The notes: a model not told the origin generated them from the letters alone. DNA of 64,000 bases from an uncultured Saprospiraceae bacterium (GCA_937926205.1 CALEYL010000069.1:62001-126000); one strand, 5' to 3'; positions 15,541 to 24,197 are shown, numbered from the stretch's first letter. Numbers and translations are program-made.

Positions 15541-17585
15541 CACTTTACTTCGAACGTTTTTTTGTCTTTGCCGATTCCGGTCAACTTTAAAGAACGCCAT
15601 TTTTTCGGCAGTCTGGTTTTCAATTGCACGATGCCCATATCCGTTATTTCCAGCCCACCAATGCCATAAAGTACGGCTTGTAAAGTACCGCCGGCTCCGG
15701 TTGCAAAGTAAGGATTGGTTCCTCCGGCTGTTTCGGCCAAGACGCCAAAAGGCGGTACTTCGTTGGGTTTGTAGCTTTTTACAAACATCTCATAGGCTTT
15801 TTCTGCGTCACCGAGCCGGGCATAAAGGGTTGCCAGTACAGAGTTCCCCATTGCCGGGCCGTCGGGCGCCATACGGGGTTCGTAGTACAACAGGTCTTTC
15901 AGGATGCTTTTTTCGTCGTTCACAATTTTCAGGGGGTAGGCCAGCAGATTGACATCGCCTTGTTTGATGGTAACGCCATCGTAGGTGGCATTTTCCCGGG
16001 TGGTGCCGTCAGGGAATTTCAGAATAGGAATATTGGCTGCAACATGTTCCCAGTCTGGGTCCGGTGCCACTCCCAGTTCCCGGGCCGCCTGTGCTGCATA
16101 GCCCAGCACCGTAATGGCCATGCCATTCGTAAAGGCGTTGTTGTCAATATTTTCCTGCCATTCATTGGCGCCAATCACATTGTTGATGTCGTATTTGCCC
16201 GGACCATTGCGCTCTACACGGCTTGCCCAAAAATCAGCCACTTCTTTCAGTACCGGATAACCTCGGGTACGCAGCCATTCTTTATCTTTCGTACATTGAT
16301 AATATTTCCAGAAAGCCCAACCCACGCATCCGGTGATGTGGTGCTGAAAAGGTCCGGTAAGTGCCCAAACAGGGGTGTCTTCCGATCCTTCTGACGAGGA
16401 TTCCCACGGAAACATGGCGCCTTTATAGCCGTGGGAAAAGGCGTTCTGCCGGGCAGCTTCCAGGCGCTCAAACCGGTATTCCAGAAACGAGCGGGCAATT
16501 TCGGGCTGGAGCGCCAGCACTGCCGGATACATCCATAATTCGGTGTCCCAGAATACGTGGCCGTTGTAACCCAACCCCGACAATCCCATTGGCGATAAGC
16601 TGTAGGCAATGCCTTCGCGTGAAAAAGAGTAAAGGTGGTAAATGGCCGAATGGATGGCGCGCTGCGCTTCCAGGTCGCCTTCTACAATGATGTCACTCTT
16701 CCACAGCTCCTCCCAGGCGGCTTCGTGGCGCTTCAGCAGGCGGCTCACACCTTCCAGTTTGGCAAAAATGGTCAAACGTTCTGCTTCGTTGTGCGGATCG
16801 CCATAATCTGCGCTGGAAACCGCCGATCCTACTACCGCAAAACGATAGGTCTGTCCAGCCTTGAGTTCCTTGTAAAATTTGGCTAAATGCATGTTGTAGT
16901 CCCAGTCTTCGTGGATGACTTTAGGCTCGCTGCCGTGGGGCTCTTCGAAGATAAAACTGGATGAAGCGGCTACTTTTAGTTTGCCGGAAGGGCTGTTCGC
17001 GACCGAAGTCAGTAGCTGAATCAGCACGTGAGGCCGGTCAATTTCGCTGTAATAGTTGCGGACATCTGCAAGGTGATCGGGCGCTTCTATGACCGACATC
17101 GGCGTAATCGTTACGTCTTTTTTGGCCGTGATCTCTACAATGCTCATGGCTGTAAAAGGCAGGTGGCGCAGCGACATCAGGGTGTGGCGCACGCTGACTT
17201 TGTCGCCCACATCAAAAGTAGTGGCCAGCGCTGCTTTTTTCATGTCGAGGGTCTGGGTGTAATTGGAAATGTCGCGGCGTCCGATGCGGCGACCATCTAC
17301 GTCCAGATTCATGTTCACGTGGTTGAAGGTCTTGAGGATGTTGGATACACGGCCGCGTTGATAGTAGTCATACGCCCCATTCAGGACCACATCCTTCACG
17401 CGCATCGGTTCAGGGGACGACACCAAACCCACCATGCCGTTTGCGACAGTGATGCCGTAATAATTGGCCGGGTCAATATTTTTGGCCTGGATATGCCAGG
17501 GCGATTGACTGAGGTCCTGGGCGCCGAGTGGCAAAAGGCACACCAGTAGTAAGGAAGTAGTAATCATTATACGCATAGCAATCAT
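15540..17585 (-). CDS. Exported GH65 glycosidase, acid-trehalase/PGGHG type
   Basis: A 681-residue protein with a signal peptide (about 1-22, LLPLGAQ). N-terminal beta-sandwich (about 25-280), then the (alpha/alpha)6 barrel. GANEWQENIDNNAFTN (Glu475) aligns with the general-acid motif GPDEYHxxVDNNxYTN of GH65, and FWDTE (Asp347) is the conserved barrel-entry motif. Near residue 618, LAETAGGTNPYFATGAGG occupies the region that carries the general base in the hydrolases, and the phosphate-binding Ser/His motif of GH65 phosphorylases is not seen. I therefore infer an inverting hydrolase of alpha-glucosides in the periplasm. Its stop overlaps the ribD start, an unexpected partner. Confidence 0.83.
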   Translation of the reverse strand: MIAMRIMITTSLLLVCLLPLGAQDLSQSPWHIQAKNIDPANYYGITVANGMVGLVSSPEPMRVKDVVLNGAYDYYQRGRVSNILKTFNHVNMNLDVDGRRIGRRDISNYTQTLDMKKAALATTFDVGDKVSVRHTLMSLRHLPFTAMSIVEITAKKDVTITPMSVIEAPDHLADVRNYYSEIDRPHVLIQLLTSVANSPSGKLKVAASSSFIFEEPHGSEPKVIHEDWDYNMHLAKFYKELKAGQTYRFAVVGSAVSSADYGDPHNEAERLTIFAKLEGVSRLLKRHEAAWEELWKSDIIVEGDLEAQRAIHSAIYHLYSFSREGIAYSLSPMGLSGLGYNGHVFWDTELWMYPAVLALQPEIARSFLEYRFERLEAARQNAFSHGYKGAMFPWESSSEGSEDTPVWALTGPFQHHITGCVGWAFWKYYQCTKDKEWLRTRGYPVLKEVADFWASRVERNGPGKYDINNVIGANEWQENIDNNAFTNGMAITVLGYAAQAARELGVAPDPDWEHVAANIPILKFPDGTTRENATYDGVTIKQGDVNLLAYPLKIVNDEKSILKDLLYYEPRMAPDGPAMGNSVLATLYARLGDAEKAYEMFVKSYKPNEVPPFGVLAETAGGTNPYFATGAGGTLQAVLYGIGGLEITDMGIVQLKTRLPKKWRSLKLTGIGKDKKTFEVK

Positions 17586-17728
17586 TATTTTTAGGTGATG
17601 GGTAAAAGTAAGGAATTTTTGAAATGGGATCAGCTGAATCCCTTTTGCAGGGTAAATTCGAAATGGCAGGTAATGCTACATTCGAACAAATTTCTGTTCT
17701 CTTTGTTAAAGCACCCTAAACACAGAAC

Positions 17729-18310
17729 ATGAAAATTATTCTCCTGATCGCGCTTGTTCTTGCCCTCGTCGGCTTTTCCTTTTATGCCAAACGGGGCAAA
17801 GCCCTGACAAAACCTAAAGATGCTATGGCCTCAACCTCTTTCTACGATTTTAAAATAGCTGAACTGGATGGCGATGGTGTCATTGACTTCATGCAATTCA
17901 AAGGTAAAAAAGTCATTCTCATCAATGTGGCTTCCAAATGTGGATATACGCCCCAATACGCAGACTGGGAAGCTTTTCACAAAGAACACGGATCGGATAT
18001 CATCGTGCTGGGTTTACCGGCCAATAATTTTTTGGGACAAGAACCGGGCACGAACGAAGAAATTGCCAGTTTCTGCCAGAAAAATTATGGCGTTACTTTT
18101 CAGCTGGCTGAAAAAATCAGCGTAAAAGGCAGCGACCAGCACCCTTTGTACCAGTGGCTGTCAAATAAAGACAAGAATGGATGGAACGACCAGGCACCTA
18201 CCTGGAATTTCTGCAAATATGTGGTGAATGAAGTAGGTGAATTGACTCACTTTTTCCCATCTGATGTCAAGCCTGATGATGCAGCATTTAAACAGGCGTT
18301 AGGACTTTGA
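17729..18310 (+). CDS. Glutathione peroxidase family, Cys type, membrane-anchored or exported
   Basis: A 193-residue thiol peroxidase. Residues 3-20 are a hydrophobic anchor or signal. The GPx domain shows NVASKCGYTPQY with the peroxidatic Cys71, PANNFLGQEPG with Gln104, a second Cys in ASFCQKNYGV (116), and PTWNFCKYVV with Trp159/Asn160, so the catalytic tetrad is complete with Cys instead of selenocysteine. Most bacterial Cys-GPx proteins use thioredoxin, reducing hydroperoxides. Expected on the periplasmic side. The convergent neighbour is a TlpA-like thioredoxin lipoprotein, a plausible reductant partner by location only. Confidence 0.9.
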   Translation: MKIILLIALVLALVGFSFYAKRGKALTKPKDAMASTSFYDFKIAELDGDGVIDFMQFKGKKVILINVASKCGYTPQYADWEAFHKEHGSDIIVLGLPANNFLGQEPGTNEEIASFCQKNYGVTFQLAEKISVKGSDQHPLYQWLSNKDKNGWNDQAPTWNFCKYVVNEVGELTHFFPSDVKPDDAAFKQALGL

Positions 18311-18355
18311 TAAAATCAGGCAGAAGACCTGTTGAATAGCAGACACAAGGACGGA

Positions 18356-18388
18356 ACTTCGATTTGACTTCGACTTGACTTCGACTAC
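18356..18388. repeat. Three 11-bp tandem units
   Basis: ACTTCGATTTG, ACTTCGACTTG, ACTTCGACTAC in tandem, followed by CGCTCAGTCG. Located between the convergent GPx and TlpA genes. Confidence 0.6.
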
Positions 18389-18423
18389 GCTCAGTCGTCA
18401 GCTCAGTTACCAAGCCTCGCGCA

Positions 18424-18471
18424 AGCAAAAGAAAAGCTTGAGTTTCGCAAACCTGCCTTTTACCTTTTGCT
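18424..18471. repeat. Word-repeat inverted repeat at convergent gene ends
   Basis: AGCAAAAGAAAAG (18424-18436) is approximately complementary to CTTTTACCTTTTGCT (18457-18471), and the right arm reads as degenerate 7-bp units (TGCCTTT, TACCTTT). The right arm runs into the stop codon of the TlpA-like gene. May act as a terminator for both genes. Confidence 0.45.
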
Positions 18472-19783
18472 ACTTCCCCAAATATTCCGCCACAAAAGCT
18501 TTCAGCTCTTCCCCGTGTAAATTTTTGGCGAGCACTTTACCATTTCCGTCTATGATAAAATTGGCGGGAATGGTACTGATGCGCAGCGCTTCCATAAAAG
18601 GCGTTTCATCGCCGCTCAGGTGAGAAGCATGCGGCCAGACTGCGCTATCTTTTTTTATTGCAGCACGCCAGGCGCTTTCGCTGCTGTCGATGGAATAGCC
18701 GATAATTTCCAGGCCTTTTTCCCGATAGATTGACCATAGCGGCGCCAACACCTGCTGGTTTTCCCGTCTGCAAGGCACGCACCAGGAGGCCCAGATATCC
18801 AGAATGGTCAGCTTGGCGCCTAAAAGCGTTTTCAAGGTAACGGTATCCCCGCCAGACATGGGGAAGGAAAAATCGGGGATGTTTTCTCCCACCAAAACGG
18901 GCAATGAGCCTGCTTTTTCGCAAAGTTGAGCTACAAACAGGTTGTTTGCTCTCAAATCAGACCATTTTTGGCATTGGCGGTGCAAAAACTCGGGCACCCT
19001 TTCGTAGTCGTATTGCAAACTAACCCAGCGTGTAGCCACCAAAGCTGCCTGTACTGAGGTTGTTGAATCGGCAAAAGCCATGAGCGGCGCCTGAAACTGG
19101 CGCAGCGCGTTTTCCTGTTCCAGAAGGTGCGCTTCGTCGGGGGCGGCAGTCAGTGGATCTTTCCACTGGCGAAAGGAGGCGTGTCGGATGTCGCGGAGGA
19201 TTAGAAGGTTCTGGTTCGGGCTGGAGCCCGAAGAATAAGAGGCACGAGGCGGAGCCGTCGCGCCAGCAGGGTTCTGGTTCGGGCTGGAGCCCGAAGAGTA
19301 GGAGGCACCAGGCGGAGCCGTCGCGCCAGTTATATCGAAAGTTGCCTGAAAACGATCCGATTCAGCGGTGAAGTAAATTGGGGAACCAGTTTCTACGACG
19401 ATCGGCATGTAGTTCGACAACAAAGGATTGTCATCGAGCAATTGGTTGTCATACCGGCTGCCTAATGGTTGTACTGACAGTTGGTAAAGTACAGGCGACG
19501 TTGTATTGGGTATATCTTTGAAAACAAATTTTCCGTCCGCAGCAATCAGGGCGGAATCAACTATCTGCCCGCTATAATTGGTCGCGATTTCTGAAAAACT
19601 CCGCGGAGCAATGAGGTAAACGACAGGTTTCCAACCGGTTTTGACCGTAATATGTCCGGAAATGAGGGGCTGGGTACTGCAACTGGTGCTGAAAAGCAGG
19701 GCACCGGACAGGATTAGTAAAATGGAATTGCGGTTGGTTAACATGCCTGATTTGTTATTGGATTGCGTGCTTAAACTCTTCAT
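18470..19783 (-). CDS. TlpA-like thioredoxin-fold lipoprotein with in-frame repeat insert
   Basis: A 437-residue protein (Met14 is an alternative start). Lipobox FSTSC puts the lipid anchor at Cys35. Residues 40-145 form a DUF4369-like beta domain. Residues about 152-193 are two copies of a 21-residue unit rich in Ala, Pro, Ser and Gly (GATAPP, ASYSSGSSPNQN). A helical segment follows, and then a TlpA/ResA thioredoxin domain (about 300-437) with WASWCVPC (Cys335, Cys338) and the cis-Pro region ISTIPANFIID. It reduces periplasmic disulfides, typically for cytochrome c maturation or oxidative stress. The repeat is encoded by palindromic DNA and looks like an insertion. Fold and family are firm, partner unknown. 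Confidence 0.87.
   Translation of the reverse strand: MKSLSTQSNNKSGMLTNRNSILLILSGALLFSTSCSTQPLISGHITVKTGWKPVVYLIAPRSFSEIATNYSGQIVDSALIAADGKFVFKDIPNTTSPVLYQLSVQPLGSRYDNQLLDDNPLLSNYMPIVVETGSPIYFTAESDRFQATFDITGATAPPGASYSSGSSPNQNPAGATAPPRASYSSGSSPNQNLLILRDIRHASFRQWKDPLTAAPDEAHLLEQENALRQFQAPLMAFADSTTSVQAALVATRWVSLQYDYERVPEFLHRQCQKWSDLRANNLFVAQLCEKAGSLPVLVGENIPDFSFPMSGGDTVTLKTLLGAKLTILDIWASWCVPCRRENQQVLAPLWSIYREKGLEIIGYSIDSSESAWRAAIKKDSAVWPHASHLSGDETPFMEALRISTIPANFIIDGNGKVLAKNLHGEELKAFVAEYLGK
19208..19329 (-). repeat. Tandem 63-bp palindromic repeat inside a coding sequence
   Basis: Two units (19208-19270 and 19271-19329, second slightly shorter) with few differences. Each carries the perfect 8-bp-arm palindrome TTCGGGCTGGAGCCCGAA (19215-19232 and 19278-19295) and a GGCGGAGCC core. 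63 bp is 21 codons, so the reading frame is kept. Composition is GC-richer than the flanking gene. Confidence 0.85.
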
Positions 19784-19859
19784 AAGTAGGCGTTCAAATT
19801 GAATATTGGTCTGGAGGTTTTAGAACAGTGTAAAAATAGCAAGCTTAAATTAATTAGAA

Positions 19860-19875
19860 TTTGATTGAAATCAAA
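19860..19875. promoter_or_regulatory. 16-bp palindrome, possible operator
   Basis: TTTGATTGAAATCAAA is a 7-bp-arm perfect palindrome in the region between the divergent TlpA-like gene and the membrane protein gene at 19936. Position and symmetry fit a dimeric repressor site; no regulator is identified. Confidence 0.35.
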
Positions 19876-19935
19876 CAGTTACTTGACTGAAGTCATTTTG
19901 GCTTGCTCAAGCCCGGCAGAACTTTGAATAAAAAA

Positions 19936-20634
19936 ATGCTCCGGACACTTAATTATCAGAGATTCATATTATTGGGTTCCATTGTGGCATTAGTTGGATA
20001 TATCCTTTCGGGACCAGTTGCTTTTATCATTGTAAACCTGATAAAACCACAACCAGTATGGGTTTCGCCGTCCGTTTTTGTGGAAAATTATGCCACCATT
20101 CAGGACTTACCTTTTTATTTCGGATTCCTTTTAATTGGCGGAATGTTGATGTTAGCAACGGGTCATTATCTGAACACCAGTGAGAAAGATGAAGGGAAAA
20201 AATTCCTGTTGTTGGTTTCCCTCGGGTGGACTCTCGTTTTCTGCACCCTGATTTCATTCAATTATATTTGCCAGACTACTTTTGTGCACAACCTGGCCTT
20301 AAATTATAAACCGGAATATGATGCTGCGATTGCCATGTTTTCTATGTCAAATCCTTTGTCGTTTTGCTGGGCCAATGAGATGTGGGGCTATGCCTTGCTG
20401 GGAATAGCAACCTGGCTGATGGCGGCCTACTACAAGGATAAAAATAATTTCATCCGCTGGCTGCTCATCTCCAATGGCGTGGTCAGTTTACTCAGTGCCA
20501 TCGGCGCTGCCGTGGACGTGAACTGGTTGATGACGGGCTTTGGACTTTCGGCCTATTTTGTGTGGAACGTTTTGATGATTGTTATGATGATCGCCATATA
20601 CCGGTTTACGAATAAGCGTATCCTAACAACATGA
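19936..20634 (+). CDS. Six-helix integral membrane protein, unknown
   Basis: A 232-residue protein with about six transmembrane helices (roughly residues 9-33, 54-77, 90-110, 148-168, 180-200 and 205-226) and almost no soluble part. An ATG at 19936 (MLRTLNYQRF) is preferred; the frame is open to a TTG at 19903. The only polar conserved-looking stretch is FSMSNPLSFCWANEMWGYALLG, which resembles DUF4386-type membrane proteins, but this is a weak match. Function unknown. Confidence 0.7.
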   Translation: MLRTLNYQRFILLGSIVALVGYILSGPVAFIIVNLIKPQPVWVSPSVFVENYATIQDLPFYFGFLLIGGMLMLATGHYLNTSEKDEGKKFLLLVSLGWTLVFCTLISFNYICQTTFVHNLALNYKPEYDAAIAMFSMSNPLSFCWANEMWGYALLGIATWLMAAYYKDKNNFIRWLLISNGVVSLLSAIGAAVDVNWLMTGFGLSAYFVWNVLMIVMMIAIYRFTNKRILTT

Positions 20635-20680
20635 TATCCAGTTGCCTGTAACAACACCTGCTAAATGGGCCACTCCGGGT

Positions 20681-21013
20681 TTAAACAGATTCGTTACCCG
20701 TTGAATTGATAGAATTCAAAACATCCTGGGTGATATCCTTCCCTCCACTTACATTGGTGTAGATTGCACCAACGGAATAAATCGGTCCCCACGGTATACC
20801 CCACCAGCCCATGACGAGTGTCAGCAGAGTAAAACCTATGCTATACTTAACCGTAGATTCTCCTGACTTGATGAAGTAGATGTGACTACTGGGTTTGAAG
20901 GTCATGATGAGTATGGAAATGCAATACTGAAACACGACAAATTTAGCTCCTCTGCTCAATTCAAGATTGATTTGTGAGCTTGACATACCTTCAATGTTTT
21001 TAATTTTTGCCAT
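20681..21013 (-). CDS. Small membrane-associated protein, unknown
   Basis: A 110-residue protein. N-terminal segment MSSSQINLELSRGAKFVVFQYCISILIM (from Met10) and a second hydrophobic stretch SIGFTLLTLVMGWWGIPWGPIYSVG with a strongly patterned G-W-W-G-I-P-W-G-P motif, followed by a short polar tail. The motif resembles those seen in small Bacteroidota proteins of unknown role. No partner gene; it is flanked by other small membrane protein genes. Function cannot be inferred. Confidence 0.65.
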   Translation of the reverse strand: MAKIKNIEGMSSSQINLELSRGAKFVVFQYCISILIMTFKPSSHIYFIKSGESTVKYSIGFTLLTLVMGWWGIPWGPIYSVGAIYTNVSGGKDITQDVLNSINSTGNESV

Positions 21014-21212
21014 TGTATCTGAATTATTTGGTTTCTCTATGCTTAAAGCCGGGTTTTGATCGCTGGCATCAAGTCCCTGAAATTATTGTCCCTGTTTCCA
21101 GATGTATTGGAAAAAAAGACAAGGTAGGGTTCATTGTTGAAGATCATGTCCGGGGCTGATTTTACAGGCACAAATAAAAACAAGTCAGGCCACTATACAA
21201 AATTAATTTTAT

Positions 21213-21629
21213 TCATTTTTTCGAAAGCACAAACGAAACAAGAAACAACAGCCAGCAAAGTCCATAGCAGGCGATCGGGATGCTGAAAGTGCACAAAACA
21301 AGCGGGATGAGAAAAATGGTCAGAAAAATCAGGTTTGCGAGGATGAATTTACGGGCATGTTCAGAAGGCATGTAATACTGTGCAAACAAAAGATTAAGAC
21401 CCGCCACAAAGAGGGTAAACAAAGTCATACTCAGCGAAAAAAAGAAATACAGTTCATACATGGTTCGGTTGACACCGCCCATGACGTAAGTGGTCATGAG
21501 TTCCAGCAACTGGCGCTCTGTATCGTTTTCGCCTACTGGTTTTTGGAGCAGGCTCAGACTGTGCAACAAGCCGGTGATGATAAGTGCCCAGGATCCTGCC
21601 TTGAACCATAATTTAGCATTTTTGAGCAT
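21213..21629 (-). CDS. Four-helix membrane protein, unknown
   Basis: A 138-residue protein with four transmembrane helices (about 12-30, 52-80, 92-112 and 115-135). The first loop contains EKPVGENDTERQLLELM-like charged residues (KPVGENDTERQLLELM). No catalytic motif is visible. I do not recognise the family with certainty. Confidence 0.65.
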   Translation of the reverse strand: MLKNAKLWFKAGSWALIITGLLHSLSLLQKPVGENDTERQLLELMTTYVMGGVNRTMYELYFFFSLSMTLFTLFVAGLNLLFAQYYMPSEHARKFILANLIFLTIFLIPLVLCTFSIPIACYGLCWLLFLVSFVLSKK

Positions 21630-21703
21630 GGTGACTTTGGGTTGTTGTTGTACAGGAATGATGCATTAAATTATCTGTCAAAAATAAGCAAAGGGTGTTG
21701 GTT

Positions 21704-21746
21704 AAATGCATGAAACAACCCCATTTTTGGGCTGCCTCATGCATTT
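21704..21746. terminator. 10-bp perfect hairpin downstream of the DJ-1/TPR gene
   Basis: AAATGCATGA (21704-21713) pairs with TCATGCATTT (21737-21746). It lies about 50 bp past the stop of the minus-strand gene ending at 21795 and ends in a short T-run on that strand. Confidence 0.5.
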
Positions 21747-21794
21747 TTCACGATTTTCAATAGATAAAGACCCTTGTACCAGGCTATACTTTTT

Positions 21795-23096
21795 TTATCG
21801 CTTGTCTCCCTTTAAGCGTTCGATCCGTTCTTTTGAAATTTTTGCCAACAATGCTTTTCGTTGTTCGTCGTAACGTGAATTTGGCAGTTTGCCAAGACAT
21901 TTTTCGCTGGCAGTAACAGCCAGTGCCGGTTCCCCCATTTTTTCGTACCCTTCTGCCAGACTGTCCCAGGCATTGGCAGAGGCAGGATACAATTCTGTAT
22001 TCCATTTAAATCCATCGAGTGCTTCTTTCTTTTTGCCTGCCGATGCCATTTTATAACAAGCGGCATTGATGTCTTCTTCTGTGAAAAGGAGCCAATCCGG
22101 ATGAGATTTCTGCAATTCCTGATGGGTTTGTTTTGCCCACGAAATATCGCCTCCCGCCAGTTTTTCTATAAATGCACTGCTTTTAATTGGCGCTGTTTTC
22201 CCCATTTTTTTCCAGGCCATACCTACACCATCATACATAGCCGGGGTGGGTTGCGAATTTTTGATCAGCCAACGGAAAATGGCTTCGCTTTGCGCAGGTT
22301 TGTCATCAAGCAATTCCATTGCGAGGTTTGTCATTTCCCCCGGGTAATACAAAGGCTGCAGGCCGGCAGGTTTTGAGGCGTATTTTTTCATGGCTTCTTC
22401 TGGTCCGGATTTTCTGACTTCGATGATGAAAGGCGTTTCGTTCACTTTGCCGTCCAGAGGCTGCCATTTGTCGTATTCCATATACCGGGCTGTTGCTTTT
22501 GCAGCATCCTCTCCTTTGATTTTTGAAACAAGGTGCAAGGCGCCGTCAATGCCTGCGGAAACGCCTGCGGTGGTTAAAACGTGGCCATTGTCGACAAACC
22601 GGGTATTCCTGAGGATGGTGGCATTGGGTGTCATTTCCTGCAGTCGGGAAATAAAACCGTGGAAGGTAGTCGCTTCTTTTCCCTCCAGTAAACCGGCTTT
22701 GGAAAGCAGGGCCGCACCCGTACAAACCGACATCATAAACTGTGTGCTCTCTGAACGTTCTTTGATCCAGTCAATCAGCTTTTGTTCTCCCAGCAGATTT
22801 CCGGTGGCGCCGCCGGGGAAAACCAGAATGTCTGTTGGCGGGCAATCTTCGATAGAATACTGGGGGGTGACTGTAATGAATCCCTGACTCGTCAGCGGCT
22901 CTTTTTTGTAAGCGACTAAAAAGGGTTTAAAGCCATCCGTTGACCCAAAGACTTCGGAAGGCCCGCTAAAATCAAGGATTTCGACACCTTCGTAAATGAA
23001 GATACCTACAGACAATGGCTTTTTGGCCGATTGGGCCAGGAGCAATCCATTCGTGATGAGTAAAAACAGCAGGGTGATTTCAAAAATTTTTTTCAT
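21795..23096 (-). CDS. Exported DJ-1/PfpI protein with TPR-like C-terminus
   Basis: A 433-residue protein. Signal peptide 1-22 (GLLLAQ). Residues 28-210 are a DJ-1/PfpI domain: VGIFIYEGVEILDFSGPSEV supplies the Glu region, LVFPGGAT the strand, and MMSVCTGAALL the nucleophile Cys125. Residues about 240-433 are helical repeats of TPR type (AWDSLAEGYEKMGEPALAV). The domain matches the sensor half of GlxA-type regulators, but with a signal peptide in place of the HTH. It is divergent from a GlxA-type regulator with the same fold. Periplasmic hydrolase or ligand binder inferred; substrate unknown. Confidence 0.83.
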   Translation of the reverse strand: MKKIFEITLLFLLITNGLLLAQSAKKPLSVGIFIYEGVEILDFSGPSEVFGSTDGFKPFLVAYKKEPLTSQGFITVTPQYSIEDCPPTDILVFPGGATGNLLGEQKLIDWIKERSESTQFMMSVCTGAALLSKAGLLEGKEATTFHGFISRLQEMTPNATILRNTRFVDNGHVLTTAGVSAGIDGALHLVSKIKGEDAAKATARYMEYDKWQPLDGKVNETPFIIEVRKSGPEEAMKKYASKPAGLQPLYYPGEMTNLAMELLDDKPAQSEAIFRWLIKNSQPTPAMYDGVGMAWKKMGKTAPIKSSAFIEKLAGGDISWAKQTHQELQKSHPDWLLFTEEDINAACYKMASAGKKKEALDGFKWNTELYPASANAWDSLAEGYEKMGEPALAVTASEKCLGKLPNSRYDEQRKALLAKISKERIERLKGDKR

Positions 23097-23113
23097 AATG
23101 ATTTCGTTTTTTT

Positions 23114-23121
23114 CAAAGTTA
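23114..23121 (-). promoter_or_regulatory. -7 box for the exported DJ-1/TPR gene
   Basis: TAACTTTG on the minus strand, 17 nt before the ATG at 23096. Confidence 0.5.
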
Positions 23122-23201
23122 CATCAGACCGACGTTGTGCGCCTGAAAAGTCTTTTTTTGGCCCCGGAAAGTCCGGATTCGTCTTTTAAAACCACCCGAT
23201 T

Positions 23202-24197
23202 ATGACCCATGCTGTGGCGCCTTCGACCATTGCTTTTGTTTTGTTTCCACACACCCATCTTCAGGACCTTGCCGGTCCTGCGCAGGTGTTTTTTGAAGCA
23301 TCTGAACTGGGCGCTAAAAAATTCAGGATGCTCTATGCCTCAGTATCCGGCGCAATATGCAGCGCCCAGGGCTTGCCGTTGGCTCCGGGTATGGCTCTCG
23401 GGGATTTAGCGCTTCGCGAAGGGGATATGGTTTGTGTTCCGGGGATGGACTTCAATAGTTTTCAGGAAGGAAAACTGGATGCCGCTATTGAAGCGGCAAA
23501 AGACTGGATGTGGGCCCAGCACAAAAAAGGTGTTTATGTGGCTTCCATCTGCTCCGGCTCCTTGATTTTGGGGCAAATGGGCCTGCTCGATCACGTTTCG
23601 TGTACCAGTCATTGGAAGTGTTTGAGTTACATGCAGAAAAATTTTCCTAAGGCGCGTGTTCAGGAAAACCGGCTTTATGTTTTCGACAAAGGAATATTTA
23701 CCAGTGCGGGCATGAGTTCAGGCGTAGACATGGCGCTCGCTTTGGTGGAGTTGTGGTGTAACCCGTTTTTAGCTGCAAAAGTGGCTCAGGAAATGGTCAT
23801 TAATGTTCGGCGGGCAGAAACCAAAGCGCAGAAGAATATCTTTCTTGATTTTAACAACCACTTCAATGCCGAAGTCTATAAAGCCCAGGAAATCCTGGCC
23901 AACGAGTTGGATTCCGCTTTCAGCATCAGCGACCTCGCCCGCCAGATGCATAAGAGCCCCCGACATCTGTCGCGTTTGTTTAAACAACACACCGGACAGA
24001 CCATACAGGCTTTTCGCGACAACCTTCGGCTGGAACACGGAGAGCAGCTGTTGCTTTATACAGAACGCTCTGTAAAAGAAATTGCAGTGGCTTGCGGATT
24101 TGCCAATACCCGCCAGTTTTCAAGGTTATGGCTGCGCAAAAGGGGGTGCACCCCGGGGGCTTCGAGGCAACTTGTCAAACAAATCTCTAAAGGTTGA
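23202..24197 (+). CDS. GlxA-type transcription regulator (DJ-1/PfpI plus AraC HTH)
   Basis: A 331-residue regulator. Residues 8-185 are a DJ-1/PfpI domain (ICSGSLILGQMGLLD with Cys117). Residues about 225-331 carry two AraC helix-turn-helices: SISDLARQMHKSPRHLSRLFKQ and VKEIAVACGFANTRQFSRLW. GlxA-family regulators use the amidase-like domain as a ligand sensor; the ligand here is unknown. It is divergent from the exported DJ-1/TPR gene with a 105-bp gap and is the natural candidate to control it and itself. Confidence 0.92.
   Translation: MTHAVAPSTIAFVLFPHTHLQDLAGPAQVFFEASELGAKKFRMLYASVSGAICSAQGLPLAPGMALGDLALREGDMVCVPGMDFNSFQEGKLDAAIEAAKDWMWAQHKKGVYVASICSGSLILGQMGLLDHVSCTSHWKCLSYMQKNFPKARVQENRLYVFDKGIFTSAGMSSGVDMALALVELWCNPFLAAKVAQEMVINVRRAETKAQKNIFLDFNNHFNAEVYKAQEILANELDSAFSISDLARQMHKSPRHLSRLFKQHTGQTIQAFRDNLRLEHGEQLLLYTERSVKEIAVACGFANTRQFSRLWLRKRGCTPGASRQLVKQISKG

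Noticed and set aside
15540..17585. Maltose or kojibiose phosphorylase
   Set aside because: The phosphate-binding motif of the phosphorylases is not seen and a signal peptide is present; an exported hydrolase fits better.
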